Assembly: GCA_964592235.1 (NCBI GenBank)
Contig: CAZQCF010000020.1
Span: 5,766 to 69,765 of the forward strand
From: PLA3 sp964592235
GTDB taxonomy: Bacteria > Planctomycetota > Phycisphaerae > UBA1845 > UTPLA1
Direction: 5' to 3'
Length of the DNA: 64,000 bases
Shown one piece after another: positions 44,903 through 54,125 of the stretch. How positions within the stretch are numbered: the first letter of the stretch is position 1; every line of letters starts with the position of its first letter. The notes beneath the pieces were generated by a model. It did no database searches and was not told the DNA's origin. It worked only from the letters and a program-made list of their open reading frames with translations. Position numbers and translations under genes: made by a program.

Positions 44903-45972
44903 GGCTTGCCCTCCGGCGCGATCGGCTGGGCCATCTCGAATACATAAGGCGGCACAGTCGCTTCGTCGGGCACGAAGCTCGGGTCGCAGTAATCTTCAAA
45001 GTGAACCGTCCCATTCAGAATGCCCGATTCCCGCGCGAGCTGCTCAATCTCCTCAAAGTCCGGCCGGCGCACCGTCAGATTGGTGTACTTCACGCGGTCC
45101 GGCGGCTTGCTAAGGACGAACTGAAGCAGCCGCGGGTGCTGGTTGTAGTAAATCTTCGAGACAAACTGCGACGCCTGCATGCGATGATCCATCGACTGAT
45201 CCAGCCACTTGCCGCTCCGCGCGATCCCGTCCACCAGTTTCTGCACCGTTGTACGGTCGTTCCTGATGACCTCCTCCGGCACCGCCAGCACGCACGAAAT
45301 AAACTCCGGCCAGATGTCCTTCGTCAGATACAGCACGCGCCCGTAGCCGTCCATCTGGGTCTGCGCCATGAACGGCTCGCCGGAAGTGATCGCGTCCACC
45401 GATCTCGTGGCGAGCGCGACTGGCATGTCCGGCGGCGGCATCTCGACCATCGTGATGTCGTCGATCGTCATGCCGTGATCCTTCAGCGCCTTGAAGATGA
45501 GCAGGCGCTGGTTGGAGAAGCGATTGGGCACGGCCACGACCTTGCCCTTGAGGTCCTTCATCTGATAAATGCGCGAGTCTTTGTGGACCATGAGCGCGGT
45601 GCCGTCACGATGGCCCAGGTACACGACCTTGATCGGGATGCCCTCCTCGCGCAGCTTCATGGCCATCGGCGCAAGGATGAACGTCGCCTGCGTGTAGCCC
45701 GACAGGTACGCCTCCTTCAGCTCGGGCCAGCCGTTGAAGCGGATCGGTTCAAAGATGCCGTCGCCGACAAGCTGGCGGTTGATGAAATCCGTCACCGGGC
45801 AGGTCAAATGGCACGTCACCGGAAGAAACCCGACGCGGAACTTCTCCTTTTCCCCATCAGCCTTACCCGCGGCAAACGGATTGATGTGCAGATTCAGCCA
45901 GCCGTGAAGGATGGTGATGAGCGCGATCCATAGAATCGCGGACTTCAGAACTGATGCACGGAGGGATTTCAT
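44899..45972 (-). CDS. Membrane-anchored ABC substrate-binding protein
   Basis: 357 residues. An N-terminal helix (SAILWIALITILHGWLNL) has no clear cleavage or lipobox site, so the protein may stay anchored. The rest is an NMT1/NrtA-like two-lobe fold: RVGFLPVTCHLTCPVTDF near the start and the ALMVHKDSRIYQMKDLKGKVVAVPNRFSNQRL segment in lobe two. It should present an anion or small organic solute to the downstream permease. The solute cannot be read from sequence. Confidence 0.88.
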   Translation of the reverse strand: MKSLRASVLKSAILWIALITILHGWLNLHINPFAAGKADGEKEKFRVGFLPVTCHLTCPVTDFINRQLVGDGIFEPIRFNGWPELKEAYLSGYTQATFILAPMAMKLREEGIPIKVVYLGHRDGTALMVHKDSRIYQMKDLKGKVVAVPNRFSNQRLLIFKALKDHGMTIDDITMVEMPPPDMPVALATRSVDAITSGEPFMAQTQMDGYGRVLYLTKDIWPEFISCVLAVPEEVIRNDRTTVQKLVDGIARSGKWLDQSMDHRMQASQFVSKIYYNQHPRLLQFVLSKPPDRVKYTNLTVRRPDFEEIEQLARESGILNGTVHFEDYCDPSFVPDEATVPPYVFEMAQPIAPEGKP

Positions 45973-46157
45973 GGGCCGGAGTCGATTCTAACTTGCGACG
46001 CGATCTGTAGCCAATAATTCGCGTGCAAAGGCCGGTGGACGCGCCGCGGTACAACGCCGCGTGCTAAATGGTAGACGAACTACGGTTGCAAAGTGGCCAA
46101 TCGTTAAAGAGCGACGGAATCGCCCCAGCGGAGAAATCGGCCGCACGACGCGCGTTC

Positions 46158-47861
46158 TCATGTGGATGCAGCATTTCTCATCTCAATGCCCATCAATGCA
46201 TGCAGCCTTCTGCGTATCGAATCCGAGGGCGGCTGCGATAGACTGCGCAACGCATCGACCACAGCGGCCTTCTGCGGATCGCTCGGGCCATACGGCACAC
46301 GCCATGAATGCGCGTGATTGATGAACTCACTACCCAGTTGAATGATTCCCGCGTCGGGACCATCCAGCGCGCGGATCGCGTCAATGATGGCGTCAAAGGG
46401 GTGCATACGGAGAAGTATACGCAGTGCATTGCGGCGCGAGTGGGCGTGCGGAGCCGAGCGCAGGATTTCACGAAGCTGCGTGACCGGCGCCGCATCTCGT
46501 GCGGCAATGAGTTCGCGCGCAGCAGCACGCGCCACTCCTGGACGGGCATCCGTAAGAAGTGCGACAAACCATAGCAAGCGATTCTTGCGATCCAGCGCGC
46601 CACAGGCTCGTATTGCCGCCTTCGCGACACGAACATCGGCCATTTCAACATATGGGGCTACAATGTTTGCGTCTTCGCATTCACCGCATTCCCCCAAGCC
46701 CAGAATGACTTGCGGGAGCGTACGAAGTTCTGCACTCTCTCGCTTCTCCAGGTAGAAGTTTCGGAAATCGAAAGCCGCGCCGCAACGTCCGCCGTCTTTC
46801 CTTAGGTAGTATCTCGCCGTTTCGCGCATGGACGCGTGACGATCCAGCAACGCGGCCCGCAGTATCACTTGTCGATTTACGCCCGGGACATCCAACCGCG
46901 CCAACAGGACTTCGCGCCGCACCAGCATGTTGGAATCCGAAGCCAAATCCTCGAAGAGCTGATCGCGCACCGCGCTCGGCTTTCCGTCGCGCAAGGCCCT
47001 TGCGACATTGAGCCGCACAACGGCATCGGGATGGTCCACGAGCGACCACACGAGCATGTTTCGCTCACTCCGAGGCAACGTCAGCATCGCGCGCGCTGCC
47101 CATCTCACCGTTGCGGTTTCGGGAGAGCCGGCGGCAATCAAAAGGAATCTTCGATTCTTCCTGATTGTGAATAACCTGACGAGGCGATCCTGCAGCCATG
47201 CGTGATCCGCACGTGAGCGACCTTGAAGTCTCGGCAAAAGACCGAGCACGGGAATCCAAAGGTGCGCGGACTTGCTGTTGATCAATCCCTGTACGGCTTC
47301 CGCAGCGATGGTTCGAACCTGAATGACCCAGTCGTTCAGACGCAGCAACAGAAACGGCAAAGCTAACTCGTAGTCACCGATCAGAAACAGCTTCTTCATC
47401 GCTGCTTCTCGCACGAAACCACTGGCGTGCATGGTCAATAGCGCCCACACACGAGGCGGCCAGATTCGCCCGGTCACGGCGCTCATTCCTTGTTCGTGCC
47501 ATAAATAAGTCTTGTATGTGGATTCATGCAAACGGCGTTCAAAAGCGGGAAGCTGGCTGGCTGGGATTCGAGATACGAGGTGATCAACGACATTTGCGGC
47601 ATGATTGCGCAATGTCTCAATGTCGCTGGCAAGCACATAAAGGATCGATGGGATCGCGCTCCACTCGCCGAGGTCGCGTAGTGACGTCAGCGCTTCCTGC
47701 GCACGAGCGATCGACCCACGAAGTCGACCTCGACCAAGCCATGCGGGCTTAATATGCTGTGACTGCCATACGGCAGTCATAACCAAATTGAGGCGGTTGA
47801 GTAATTCGACTACGCCGGACGACAACGAGGGTAAGTGGTCCCTTCGCATGGGTGTACTCAT
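46158..47861 (-). CDS. HEAT-repeat protein of unknown function
   Basis: 567 residues, almost all helical, with many HEAT-like units such as VREAAMKKLFLIGDYELALPFLLLRL, AVVRLNVARALRDGKPSAVRDQLFEDLA and SMRETARYYLRKDGG. No signal peptide is obvious. Base composition is visibly less GC-rich than its neighbours, which might reflect later acquisition. It stands alone; the role is probably a protein-interaction scaffold. Confidence 0.75.
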   Translation of the reverse strand: MSTPMRRDHLPSLSSGVVELLNRLNLVMTAVWQSQHIKPAWLGRGRLRGSIARAQEALTSLRDLGEWSAIPSILYVLASDIETLRNHAANVVDHLVSRIPASQLPAFERRLHESTYKTYLWHEQGMSAVTGRIWPPRVWALLTMHASGFVREAAMKKLFLIGDYELALPFLLLRLNDWVIQVRTIAAEAVQGLINSKSAHLWIPVLGLLPRLQGRSRADHAWLQDRLVRLFTIRKNRRFLLIAAGSPETATVRWAARAMLTLPRSERNMLVWSLVDHPDAVVRLNVARALRDGKPSAVRDQLFEDLASDSNMLVRREVLLARLDVPGVNRQVILRAALLDRHASMRETARYYLRKDGGRCGAAFDFRNFYLEKRESAELRTLPQVILGLGECGECEDANIVAPYVEMADVRVAKAAIRACGALDRKNRLLWFVALLTDARPGVARAAARELIAARDAAPVTQLREILRSAPHAHSRRNALRILLRMHPFDAIIDAIRALDGPDAGIIQLGSEFINHAHSWRVPYGPSDPQKAAVVDALRSLSQPPSDSIRRRLHALMGIEMRNAAST

Positions 47862-47956
47862 CGAATCAGGATACGCATTTACTTCGACAGCGAATCAATT
47901 CCACCCATCACATGAAGTCAACCTGGGCTACCGCCACGTGCGCGTCTTCATCACAC

Positions 47957-48610
47957 TCATACTCCCTGTCCGTCATCCGCCACCGGGCACGTGAGGCTCT
48001 TGCTGTACATCCCCGATCGATCGAAGCAGCAGGGCCGGCGCTTGCCCTTGGCGAGCATATCGCAGGCCGTCCGAATCCGCCGCGCACGCGTCTCGGCCTG
48101 CTTTGGCGAGACGACCCAGTGGATAAAATCCCGCCGCGCGGCGGGCGTGATGTCCTTCCAGGCCGCTTGCGCCGGGGGCGCGGCCGCAAGCGCCTTGCGC
48201 AGATCGGCCGGCAGCTTCGGCTCCGGCTCCTGCGTCACGGGCGTGAGTGTCAGATCAACGACATCCCCCGCCTCCAGCGGATCGCCGCCCCGTCCCGCCG
48301 CGTTGCACAGCTTCCGGTCCACCTTCAACCAATGCCCGCCGCGGCCGTCGGGATCGAGCGTTGCTTGAAACGGCGCGCCGTTCAACATGCCTTTCACAGT
48401 CACCTGCCCGCGCGACGGGAGCCGCGCGCTGGCCTCCTTCGGCAGGATAAGAAAGTTCCAGCTCGCTGCCTTCGCGGGCCCCGATGTCTTGCCGCCGTTG
48501 CGCGGCCGATGCAGGGTCGCGCTGCAGCGGATCTCGGCGGCCGGGGCCTTAGCGGACTTGCGGGTTTTCGGCTGCGCGCTGCTCAAGGCGTGCACTCCGT
48601 CTTCATGCAC
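47957..48610 (-). CDS. YdeI/OmpD-associated family protein with DUF1905 domain
   Basis: 217 residues. An N-terminal DUF1905 beta-barrel (WNFLILPKEASARLPSRGQVTVKGMLNG) is followed by the YdeI/OmpD-associated segment (LPADLRKALAAAPPAQAAWKDITPAARRDFIHWVVSPKQAETRARRI), whose arrangement is typical of the family. The YdeI part in E. coli is linked to envelope stress and antimicrobial tolerance; its molecular role is unclear. No operon partner is evident. Confidence 0.85.
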   Translation of the reverse strand: MHEDGVHALSSAQPKTRKSAKAPAAEIRCSATLHRPRNGGKTSGPAKAASWNFLILPKEASARLPSRGQVTVKGMLNGAPFQATLDPDGRGGHWLKVDRKLCNAAGRGGDPLEAGDVVDLTLTPVTQEPEPKLPADLRKALAAAPPAQAAWKDITPAARRDFIHWVVSPKQAETRARRIRTACDMLAKGKRRPCCFDRSGMYSKSLTCPVADDGQGV

Positions 48611-48649
48611 GGATCGAAAAAAGCTCAGTCAAGCTTGGCACATCGGCGC

Positions 48650-49150
48650 CTACTTCCCCGGCATCGGCACATGCTGATCAACAAGAATCGGGTTTCCGTC
48701 GGGGTCCATCACCATGAAGCTCGCCGGGCCGGTCGAGGCCTCGTCGGCGGCGGGATTGGGCGTCAACCCGCGGCTCTTGAGTGCCTTCTGGATGTCACGC
48801 ACGTCCTCGAACTTCGGCAACGTGGCGCAGGTGCGATCCCAGCCGGGATTGAACGTGAGGATGTTCTTCTCGAACATTCCTTGGAAGATGCCGATCGTGG
48901 CCGTCTCGTTCTGAAGGATGAGGTAGTTGTGCTTCGCATCGCCGGCGACGACCTTAAAGCCGAGCTTCTCATAAAACGCGCGCGACACGGCGAGGTCCTT
49001 CACCGCCAGACTGACCGAGAAATTGCCAAGCTGCATGGGAGGTTCTCCTGTTTCACGGCTTGCCGCCGTCTTTCCCGCGGAGTTTGAGGCACAGCCGGCG
49101 ACGGCGCACAGCAATCCGAACACGAACATTCGACACATGACGCAAAGCAT
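48650..49150 (-). CDS. VOC-family protein with possible lipoprotein signal
   Basis: The glyoxalase/VOC fold runs from NFSVSLAVKDLAVSRAFYEKLGFKV to FMVMDPDGNPILVDQHV. From the ATG at 49150 an N-terminal segment reads FVFGLLCAVAGCASN, an export signal with a lipobox Cys. From the ATG at 49036 (MQLGNF) an AGGAGA site 8 nt upstream would give a cytoplasmic 128-residue protein. Both starts look usable. VOC proteins include glyoxalases, dioxygenases and antibiotic-binding proteins; the reaction here is unknown. Confidence 0.8.
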   Translation of the reverse strand: MLCVMCRMFVFGLLCAVAGCASNSAGKTAASRETGEPPMQLGNFSVSLAVKDLAVSRAFYEKLGFKVVAGDAKHNYLILQNETATIGIFQGMFEKNILTFNPGWDRTCATLPKFEDVRDIQKALKSRGLTPNPAADEASTGPASFMVMDPDGNPILVDQHVPMPGK

Positions 49151-49233
49151 GGCCGCATCATACCTCATGGAAAGCAAAATGTGTACGAGTCGATTCGGGC
49201 AATCCGAAGCTCCGTTTCGCCGGTCTGCGGCCG

Positions 49234-50328
49234 TCACCGATACCTCGCCAGCCAATGCGCGTACGGCGCAGGCAGCGTCTTCTTCGCCGCATCCGGTACG
49301 CCCAGTTCCTTCGCCGCACGAAACGGCCAATGCGGATCGGCCAGGAACGGTCGCGCGAGCGATACGTAATCAACCATTCCTTCGCGGATGAGTTTGTCCG
49401 CGCCGGCCGGCCCGTCGATGTACCAGCTTGTCGTGCCGGGCAACCCCGTCTCGCGAAGCACCCGCGCCGCAACATCGCCCAGGAGATTCGCCCCCCACGG
49501 TATCTTCACCTGCGGCGTGTTGAAGCCGATCGACACGTCCACCGCGTCCAGCCCCGCATCCTTCATCCGCTTCAGCAACGCGATCGACTCCGCCAGCATC
49601 TGCTCGTCGTTGCCGTCGAACTCGACGACGCCCAGGCGCGCCGACAACGGCCAACGCTCGGGCCACACGCGCCGCACGGCCGCCAGCGTTTCAAGCAAGA
49701 ACCGACCGCGATTCTCGGCGCTGCCGCCGTACTGATCCGTCCGCGCGTTGGAGTAGGGCGACCAGAAGTTCTGCGCGAGATAGCCGTGCGCGAAATGCAG
49801 CATCAGCCACTCAAAGCCGAGGTCTCGCGCCCGTTCGGCCGCACGCACCGTGTCCGCCTGCACGCGGGCAATGTCGGCAAGCGTCATTTCTTTCGGCACG
49901 CGCGGGAGATTCGCCCCGAACGCCAGCGGCGATGGCGCGATCGTCGTCCATGAATTGGGCTGGCCCTCGGGAATGTGATCGTCGCCTTCCCACGGGCGAT
50001 TCGCCGACGCCTTGCGACCGGCGTGCGCGATTTGAATGCCGGGCACGGTGCCCCAGTGCTTCATCGCGCGAACGATCGGCTCCAGTGCCGCCGCCTGCTC
50101 GTCGTTCCACAGTCCGGCATCCGCCCAGGTGATCCGTCCCTCGGGCGACACGGCCGTCGCCTCGACCGTCACCATCCCCGCGCCGCCCCGCGCCAGCGAT
50201 TCGTAGTGAACGCGGTGCCAGCCGGTGGCCGCGCCATCCTGCGACATGTACTGACACATAGGCGACACCGCAATCCGGTTACGCATCGCCGCGTCTTTGA
50301 GGGTGAACGGATCAAACAAGCTTGCCAT
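49234..50328 (-). CDS. Old Yellow Enzyme-type FMN oxidoreductase (YqjM-like)
   Basis: 364 residues of FMN-binding TIM barrel. Cys25 in SPMCQY, H178 and H181 in LHFAHGYL and RTDQYGGSAENR are characteristic of the YqjM class of ene-reductases. These reduce activated C=C bonds with NAD(P)H and are thought to help with electrophile stress. The gene stands alone on the minus strand. The gap at 50329-50763 holds two repeat copies (see 50514-50726) and no gene. Confidence 0.93.
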   Translation of the reverse strand: MASLFDPFTLKDAAMRNRIAVSPMCQYMSQDGAATGWHRVHYESLARGGAGMVTVEATAVSPEGRITWADAGLWNDEQAAALEPIVRAMKHWGTVPGIQIAHAGRKASANRPWEGDDHIPEGQPNSWTTIAPSPLAFGANLPRVPKEMTLADIARVQADTVRAAERARDLGFEWLMLHFAHGYLAQNFWSPYSNARTDQYGGSAENRGRFLLETLAAVRRVWPERWPLSARLGVVEFDGNDEQMLAESIALLKRMKDAGLDAVDVSIGFNTPQVKIPWGANLLGDVAARVLRETGLPGTTSWYIDGPAGADKLIREGMVDYVSLARPFLADPHWPFRAAKELGVPDAAKKTLPAPYAHWLARYR

Positions 50329-50513
50329 GAAACCTCCCGGGATGCCCCGCTACGAGTTTGCCCAAATGATAGTACCGCGCACGCGCGTCAATCCTGCGAA
50401 GGCGGGAATCCAGCAGTTTCCCCCGCAATCCGGACCACCGCTTTCGCGAGGGTAACAGGATGGGGACTGCTTCAGACCTCAATCGCAGGATCAACGGACC
50501 AGCCGCGTTGGGC

Positions 50514-50726
50514 GGGTCGGCCTCATCGACCCACCACTCACGTTGGCCGCGGAACCCGAGAACCTCGCCTGATGCGACTTTACGCCGCCAACGGTCGGGG
50601 ACGCAATGTGACAAAGAGCTATATTATGAACCTCGGCAGTGTGATCTCCCGCCGGGCCATCGGTGCGACCGGACCGAACGATTTCAGTTTGATCAATCCG
50701 TGGTGGGTCGAAAAGACCGACCCACC
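50514..50726. repeat. Two GGGTCG-type palindromes
   Basis: Copy one is GGGTCG (50514-50519)/CGACCC (50527-50532). Copy two is a longer GGTGGGTC (50702-50709)/GACCCACC (50719-50726). Read as protein one strand of copy one gives a VDEADPP-type phrase that recurs as spurious short proteins in planctomycete genomes (established from memory). They occupy the space between tRNA-Pro and the Old Yellow Enzyme gene. Confidence 0.7.
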
Positions 50727-50763
50727 CTACCGAACTTGCAGGTCAATTCGGTTGGCCGCGAAA

Positions 50764-50838
50764 TCGGGGCGACTAGATTCGAACTAGCGACCTCCTGGTC
50801 CCAAACCAGGCGCTCTAACCAGACTGAGCTACGCCCCG
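50764..50838 (-). tRNA. tRNA-Pro (anticodon TGG)
   Basis: Read leftward: acceptor CGGGGCG/CGCCCCG, a D arm with AGCTCAGTCTGGTTAGAGC, anticodon stem CCTGG/CCAGG around TTTGGGA (anticodon TGG), a T arm with TTCGAAT loop, and discriminator A. CCA is not encoded. It is 53 nt downstream of the VOC gene on the same strand and may share its transcript. Confidence 0.95.
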
Positions 50839-50891
50839 TTAATGCGGAGATTATACCGCTGATTTGCTGAGGTGGCGCGGGAGATGGCGGG

Positions 50892-51260
50892 TCATTGCCC
50901 GCCCTGCTCCCAAAGGCCACAGATGTTGCCCTGCGGGTCTTTGATGGCTGCGTACGCGCCGACGCCGGGGACGGGCGTGCGGGGCAGGGCGACCTCGGCC
51001 CCGAGCTTCGTCGCCTTCGCGATGGCCGCGTCGATGCTCTCGACCTCGACGTAATTCATCCACGGATGCTGCGGATGCATGCGCTGCATGACCGCGCCGT
51101 TGATGCCGGGCTGATCCGAGCCGGTGTCGGCCAGCCAGTACTCGGGACCGGGGAATGGCGCCTTCGTGAACTTCCAGCCGAACAGGCCGGCGTAGAACTT
51201 TGTCAATTCTCCCGGCTGATCCGCGGGGATCTCAAAGTGAACGATGCGATTGGATGCCAT
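50892..51260 (-). CDS. VOC-family protein
   Basis: 122 residues with one full VOC unit set: NRIVHFEIPADQPGELTKFYAGLFGWKF and the mirror half VEVESIDAAIAKATKLGAEVALPRTPVPGVGAYAAIKDPQGNICGLWE (seen as separate segments). The family resembles glyoxalase/bleomycin-resistance proteins. AAGGAAC lies 8 nt before the ATG at 51260. No partner gene is evident. Confidence 0.88.
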   Translation of the reverse strand: MASNRIVHFEIPADQPGELTKFYAGLFGWKFTKAPFPGPEYWLADTGSDQPGINGAVMQRMHPQHPWMNYVEVESIDAAIAKATKLGAEVALPRTPVPGVGAYAAIKDPQGNICGLWEQGGQ

Positions 51261-51417
51261 GGGGATGTTCCTTCTGTCTCGCGTTTGGAGGCTTGCTCTT
51301 GCTAGAACGTACACGGTCCATATTTCTCACTTGACAAGTCCACCGACCAATGTGGCCCTACCTACACAAGCATGTGATTGCATGGTACTCAACAACAACG
51401 GAGCGTGGACATGCCTG

Positions 51418-51906
51418 TCACTTTTCTTGATACAAAATGAACTCTTCATGGCATTCACCTGCCACAACTTGGTAACGATTCTCACCCCAATCGAGTGAGT
51501 GAATGATCTGCTCGACCATTAGGTCGAAGCTGACTGGTTCGCCACCGTAACGATTGTCAGCGCGGCTTTGGCAAACGGGGATGATTTGAATGTCCCCATA
51601 CAGTTTGCCGAAATTGCTCTTCCCAAAACGCTGACTGACGAATACACGAGTGATTCTCGGTCGCAGAAACTCATCATCCCACATAGTGCCACGAATTCGA
51701 AATCGCACCAGCGCGCGATCATTCGCCCAATTGAGACGGGCTGAAATGATTTCAACGGTGACTTCATCCACTTTCACCGAATTTTGCTGCGCCCAAGACC
51801 CAATTGATGAAATCACCTCGACATCGGAACTGGGACAGAGAATTGGCTGTGCCAAACAGCCGCAAGCACAATTAATGATGAATATCGTAACCAGGTTTTT
51901 AGACAT
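51418..51906 (-). CDS. Exported protein of unknown function, low GC
   Basis: About 162 residues from the ATG at 51906, with a hydrophobic signal-like N-terminus (NLVTIFIINCACGCLAQP) that contains three Cys. The remainder has no recognised motif. The GC content is clearly below that of the surroundings, a possible sign of transfer. No good ribosome-binding site was seen, and another in-frame ATG lies at 51930, so the start and the gene itself are moderately uncertain. Confidence 0.5.
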   Translation of the reverse strand: MSKNLVTIFIINCACGCLAQPILCPSSDVEVISSIGSWAQQNSVKVDEVTVEIISARLNWANDRALVRFRIRGTMWDDEFLRPRITRVFVSQRFGKSNFGKLYGDIQIIPVCQSRADNRYGGEPVSFDLMVEQIIHSLDWGENRYQVVAGECHEEFILYQEK

Positions 51907-52017
51907 CTGAATGGAGCACTTCTTACACATGATTGCCTTTGTGCTGGGTCAATCTAAGATGGTTAGTCTGAATGCCTACCAGACTCTATTCGTGTACAGA
52001 AAGACCTCCTCAATCAG

Positions 52018-53877
52018 CTACCGATCTCGTTGCGAGTCGGACTCGGGCAGGTCCAGCGTCATCCCCTCGCCGACGGCCTGGGCGATATCCGGATCGCCAC
52101 GGGACGGCTCCGCAGGGATGTTCGCACCGTTCGCCGGCGCGTCGTGCACATCCACCGCCAGATTCGCGAACGCCCGGCCGCGCGACCGCAGCGCGTGCAT
52201 CACCCACATCATCACGCCGGCGAGCGCATAACCGCCCGCGATCTGATACGCGCGGTGCAGATACGAGTGCTCGGGGAAGTTCACAAAGAACCGCGTGCCG
52301 GAGAAGTATTCCTCCGTCCGCTGATAGAACAACAGCTCCTGCGGGCTCAACGAAAACGGCCCGGGCTCGACGCGAAACGCGTGCTGAAAGCCCAGCAGCG
52401 TCATGGCCGAGCCGAGGAAACACCAGATCGCCGCGGATTTCATACGTCTGTCGATCAGGCACGCGCACGCCGCCGAAATGATGATGCCCGTAATGACAAA
52501 TCCGCTGTTCGCCCCGGCCAGCGAATAGACGCCGATCGGCCACCAGCTATCGGTCAGCGCGGTCTTGAGCTTCTCCCCGTGCGCGACCAGCATCGGCAAG
52601 ATACCGCCCGGCGCGCCGGCCGCCGGCAGAATTTCCGGCACGAGCAACACCGCCATCATCGCCACGGCCGGGAAGAAGCCGATCGCCACGGCCGGGTAAT
52701 GCCGCGTCGGCACGGCCGAGTAGCTCTGCGCGGCAATGATGATGCCGATGTACATGACGATCGCCATTCCGCTTTCCATCGGGATGACGCTGACGATCAG
52801 CGCGCCCAGGCCGAGGGTGAAGGCGGCGGAGAAAAACAGGCCGTTGAGGATGGAGTAGCCGCTGCGGGCGCCCAGGGCTTTCCAGCCGGGGTGCCCAATG
52901 TAGATGGTTGTAGGGAAGCAACTGCCGAACAACCCCGCGGCGATGGTGCCGGCGCCGTTGACGGCCATGCTGATGCCGGTGTTGAAGTGATCGCCGGCGG
53001 CTTCCGCCGACTCGATGTTCTGCATTGAGCCGATGGCGTTGACCAGCCCCATCGGCACGATGACGCCGAGGAACGAATACAGCATGTTGCGGTCGGTCGT
53101 GAGCAGCGTCGCGATTTCACTCCAGCAGAGCACGGGTTTATGCACCGCGACGAGCTGCGCCGCCGCGCGCACCTTCTCGGCGTCCATGATCGGGTTGCCG
53201 ACCGCCAGCGGCACGGTCCACGCCAGTGCCGTACCGATGACAACCGCGACGAGGCCCGCCGGCAGGCCGAAGGGAAACCGCACGTGGCCGAAATAGCCGA
53301 TCAGCACGATGAACAGCGGCACCATGGCGACGAGCGGCCGCTCGAAGATTTGAAACGCGAACGGGCTGGCGATGAAAATGATGCCGATGGCGGCCAGCGC
53401 CGAGAGCAGCGCGGCCCGCGGGGTGACGCGGCGAATCCAGCCGCCGAGAAACGCGCCGAGAAACTCAATCACGCCGCTGCCGATGCAGGCGACGAGGCCG
53501 ACCTTCCACGCGAGATCGGCGGCGCGCTGCGGGCCGAACTCGGGGTTGCCGCTGTAGCGCGCATAGACCGGCGCCATGATGAAGAGGATGTACGCGAAGA
53601 CACTCGGCGTGTTGATGCCGTAAGGCAGCGCGGTGCAGGTCGCGTTGCCGTCGCGCCGGGCGACCCAGTGCGCCTGAATCGCGTAAAACAAATTGCCCAC
53701 GAGCAGGCTGACGGCGATGCCGGGGAAGACCGTCGTGAAGAGCAGCGTATCGTCAAACCCGCAAAGCTGTTTGCAGAGCTGCGCGATGACCAGCACCTGC
53801 ACGAGGTTGTCGACCGCGAGGCCGAAGAACCCGTCGAGATCGCCCTTGCAGAACAGCGGGTAGCGGATGGATTTCAT
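52018..53877 (-). CDS. NCS2-like xanthine/uracil-type permease
   Basis: About 619 residues with 12 or more hydrophobic segments, such as LVGNLFYAIQAHWVA, SVFAYILFIMAPVYARYSG, AGLVAVVIGTALAWTVPLAVG and GMAIVMYIGIIIAAQSYSA. The layout, with ATCTALPYGINTPSVF and the AGTIAAGLFGSCFPTTIYIG region, fits the NCS2 nucleobase-transporter superfamily in a divergent branch. The true substrate is unclear. I chose the ATG at 53877, where the conserved region begins; upstream starts remain possible. Confidence 0.75.
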   Translation of the reverse strand: MKSIRYPLFCKGDLDGFFGLAVDNLVQVLVIAQLCKQLCGFDDTLLFTTVFPGIAVSLLVGNLFYAIQAHWVARRDGNATCTALPYGINTPSVFAYILFIMAPVYARYSGNPEFGPQRAADLAWKVGLVACIGSGVIEFLGAFLGGWIRRVTPRAALLSALAAIGIIFIASPFAFQIFERPLVAMVPLFIVLIGYFGHVRFPFGLPAGLVAVVIGTALAWTVPLAVGNPIMDAEKVRAAAQLVAVHKPVLCWSEIATLLTTDRNMLYSFLGVIVPMGLVNAIGSMQNIESAEAAGDHFNTGISMAVNGAGTIAAGLFGSCFPTTIYIGHPGWKALGARSGYSILNGLFFSAAFTLGLGALIVSVIPMESGMAIVMYIGIIIAAQSYSAVPTRHYPAVAIGFFPAVAMMAVLLVPEILPAAGAPGGILPMLVAHGEKLKTALTDSWWPIGVYSLAGANSGFVITGIIISAACACLIDRRMKSAAIWCFLGSAMTLLGFQHAFRVEPGPFSLSPQELLFYQRTEEYFSGTRFFVNFPEHSYLHRAYQIAGGYALAGVMMWVMHALRSRGRAFANLAVDVHDAPANGANIPAEPSRGDPDIAQAVGEGMTLDLPESDSQRDR

Positions 53878-54125
53878 GCGAAACGCCAAAGCCAGACGTC
53901 GAATCAAAGAGCCGATTGCGCAAGCGATCGACCCGGCGGGGTGCATCGCTGCGCCGCGACAGGTGAAAAGATTCCTGTTCGGCGGGGGGATCATACCTTC
54001 TCAACGGCGCCCACGCACGCGTACGCCAAATCAGGACGGCGACCGAGCTTCGCATTGGCACGTCCGGCTGGCGGCCTTATCATGGCCCCGTCGCACCCAA
54101 CGAATTTCCATCAAGCGAGGGCATC

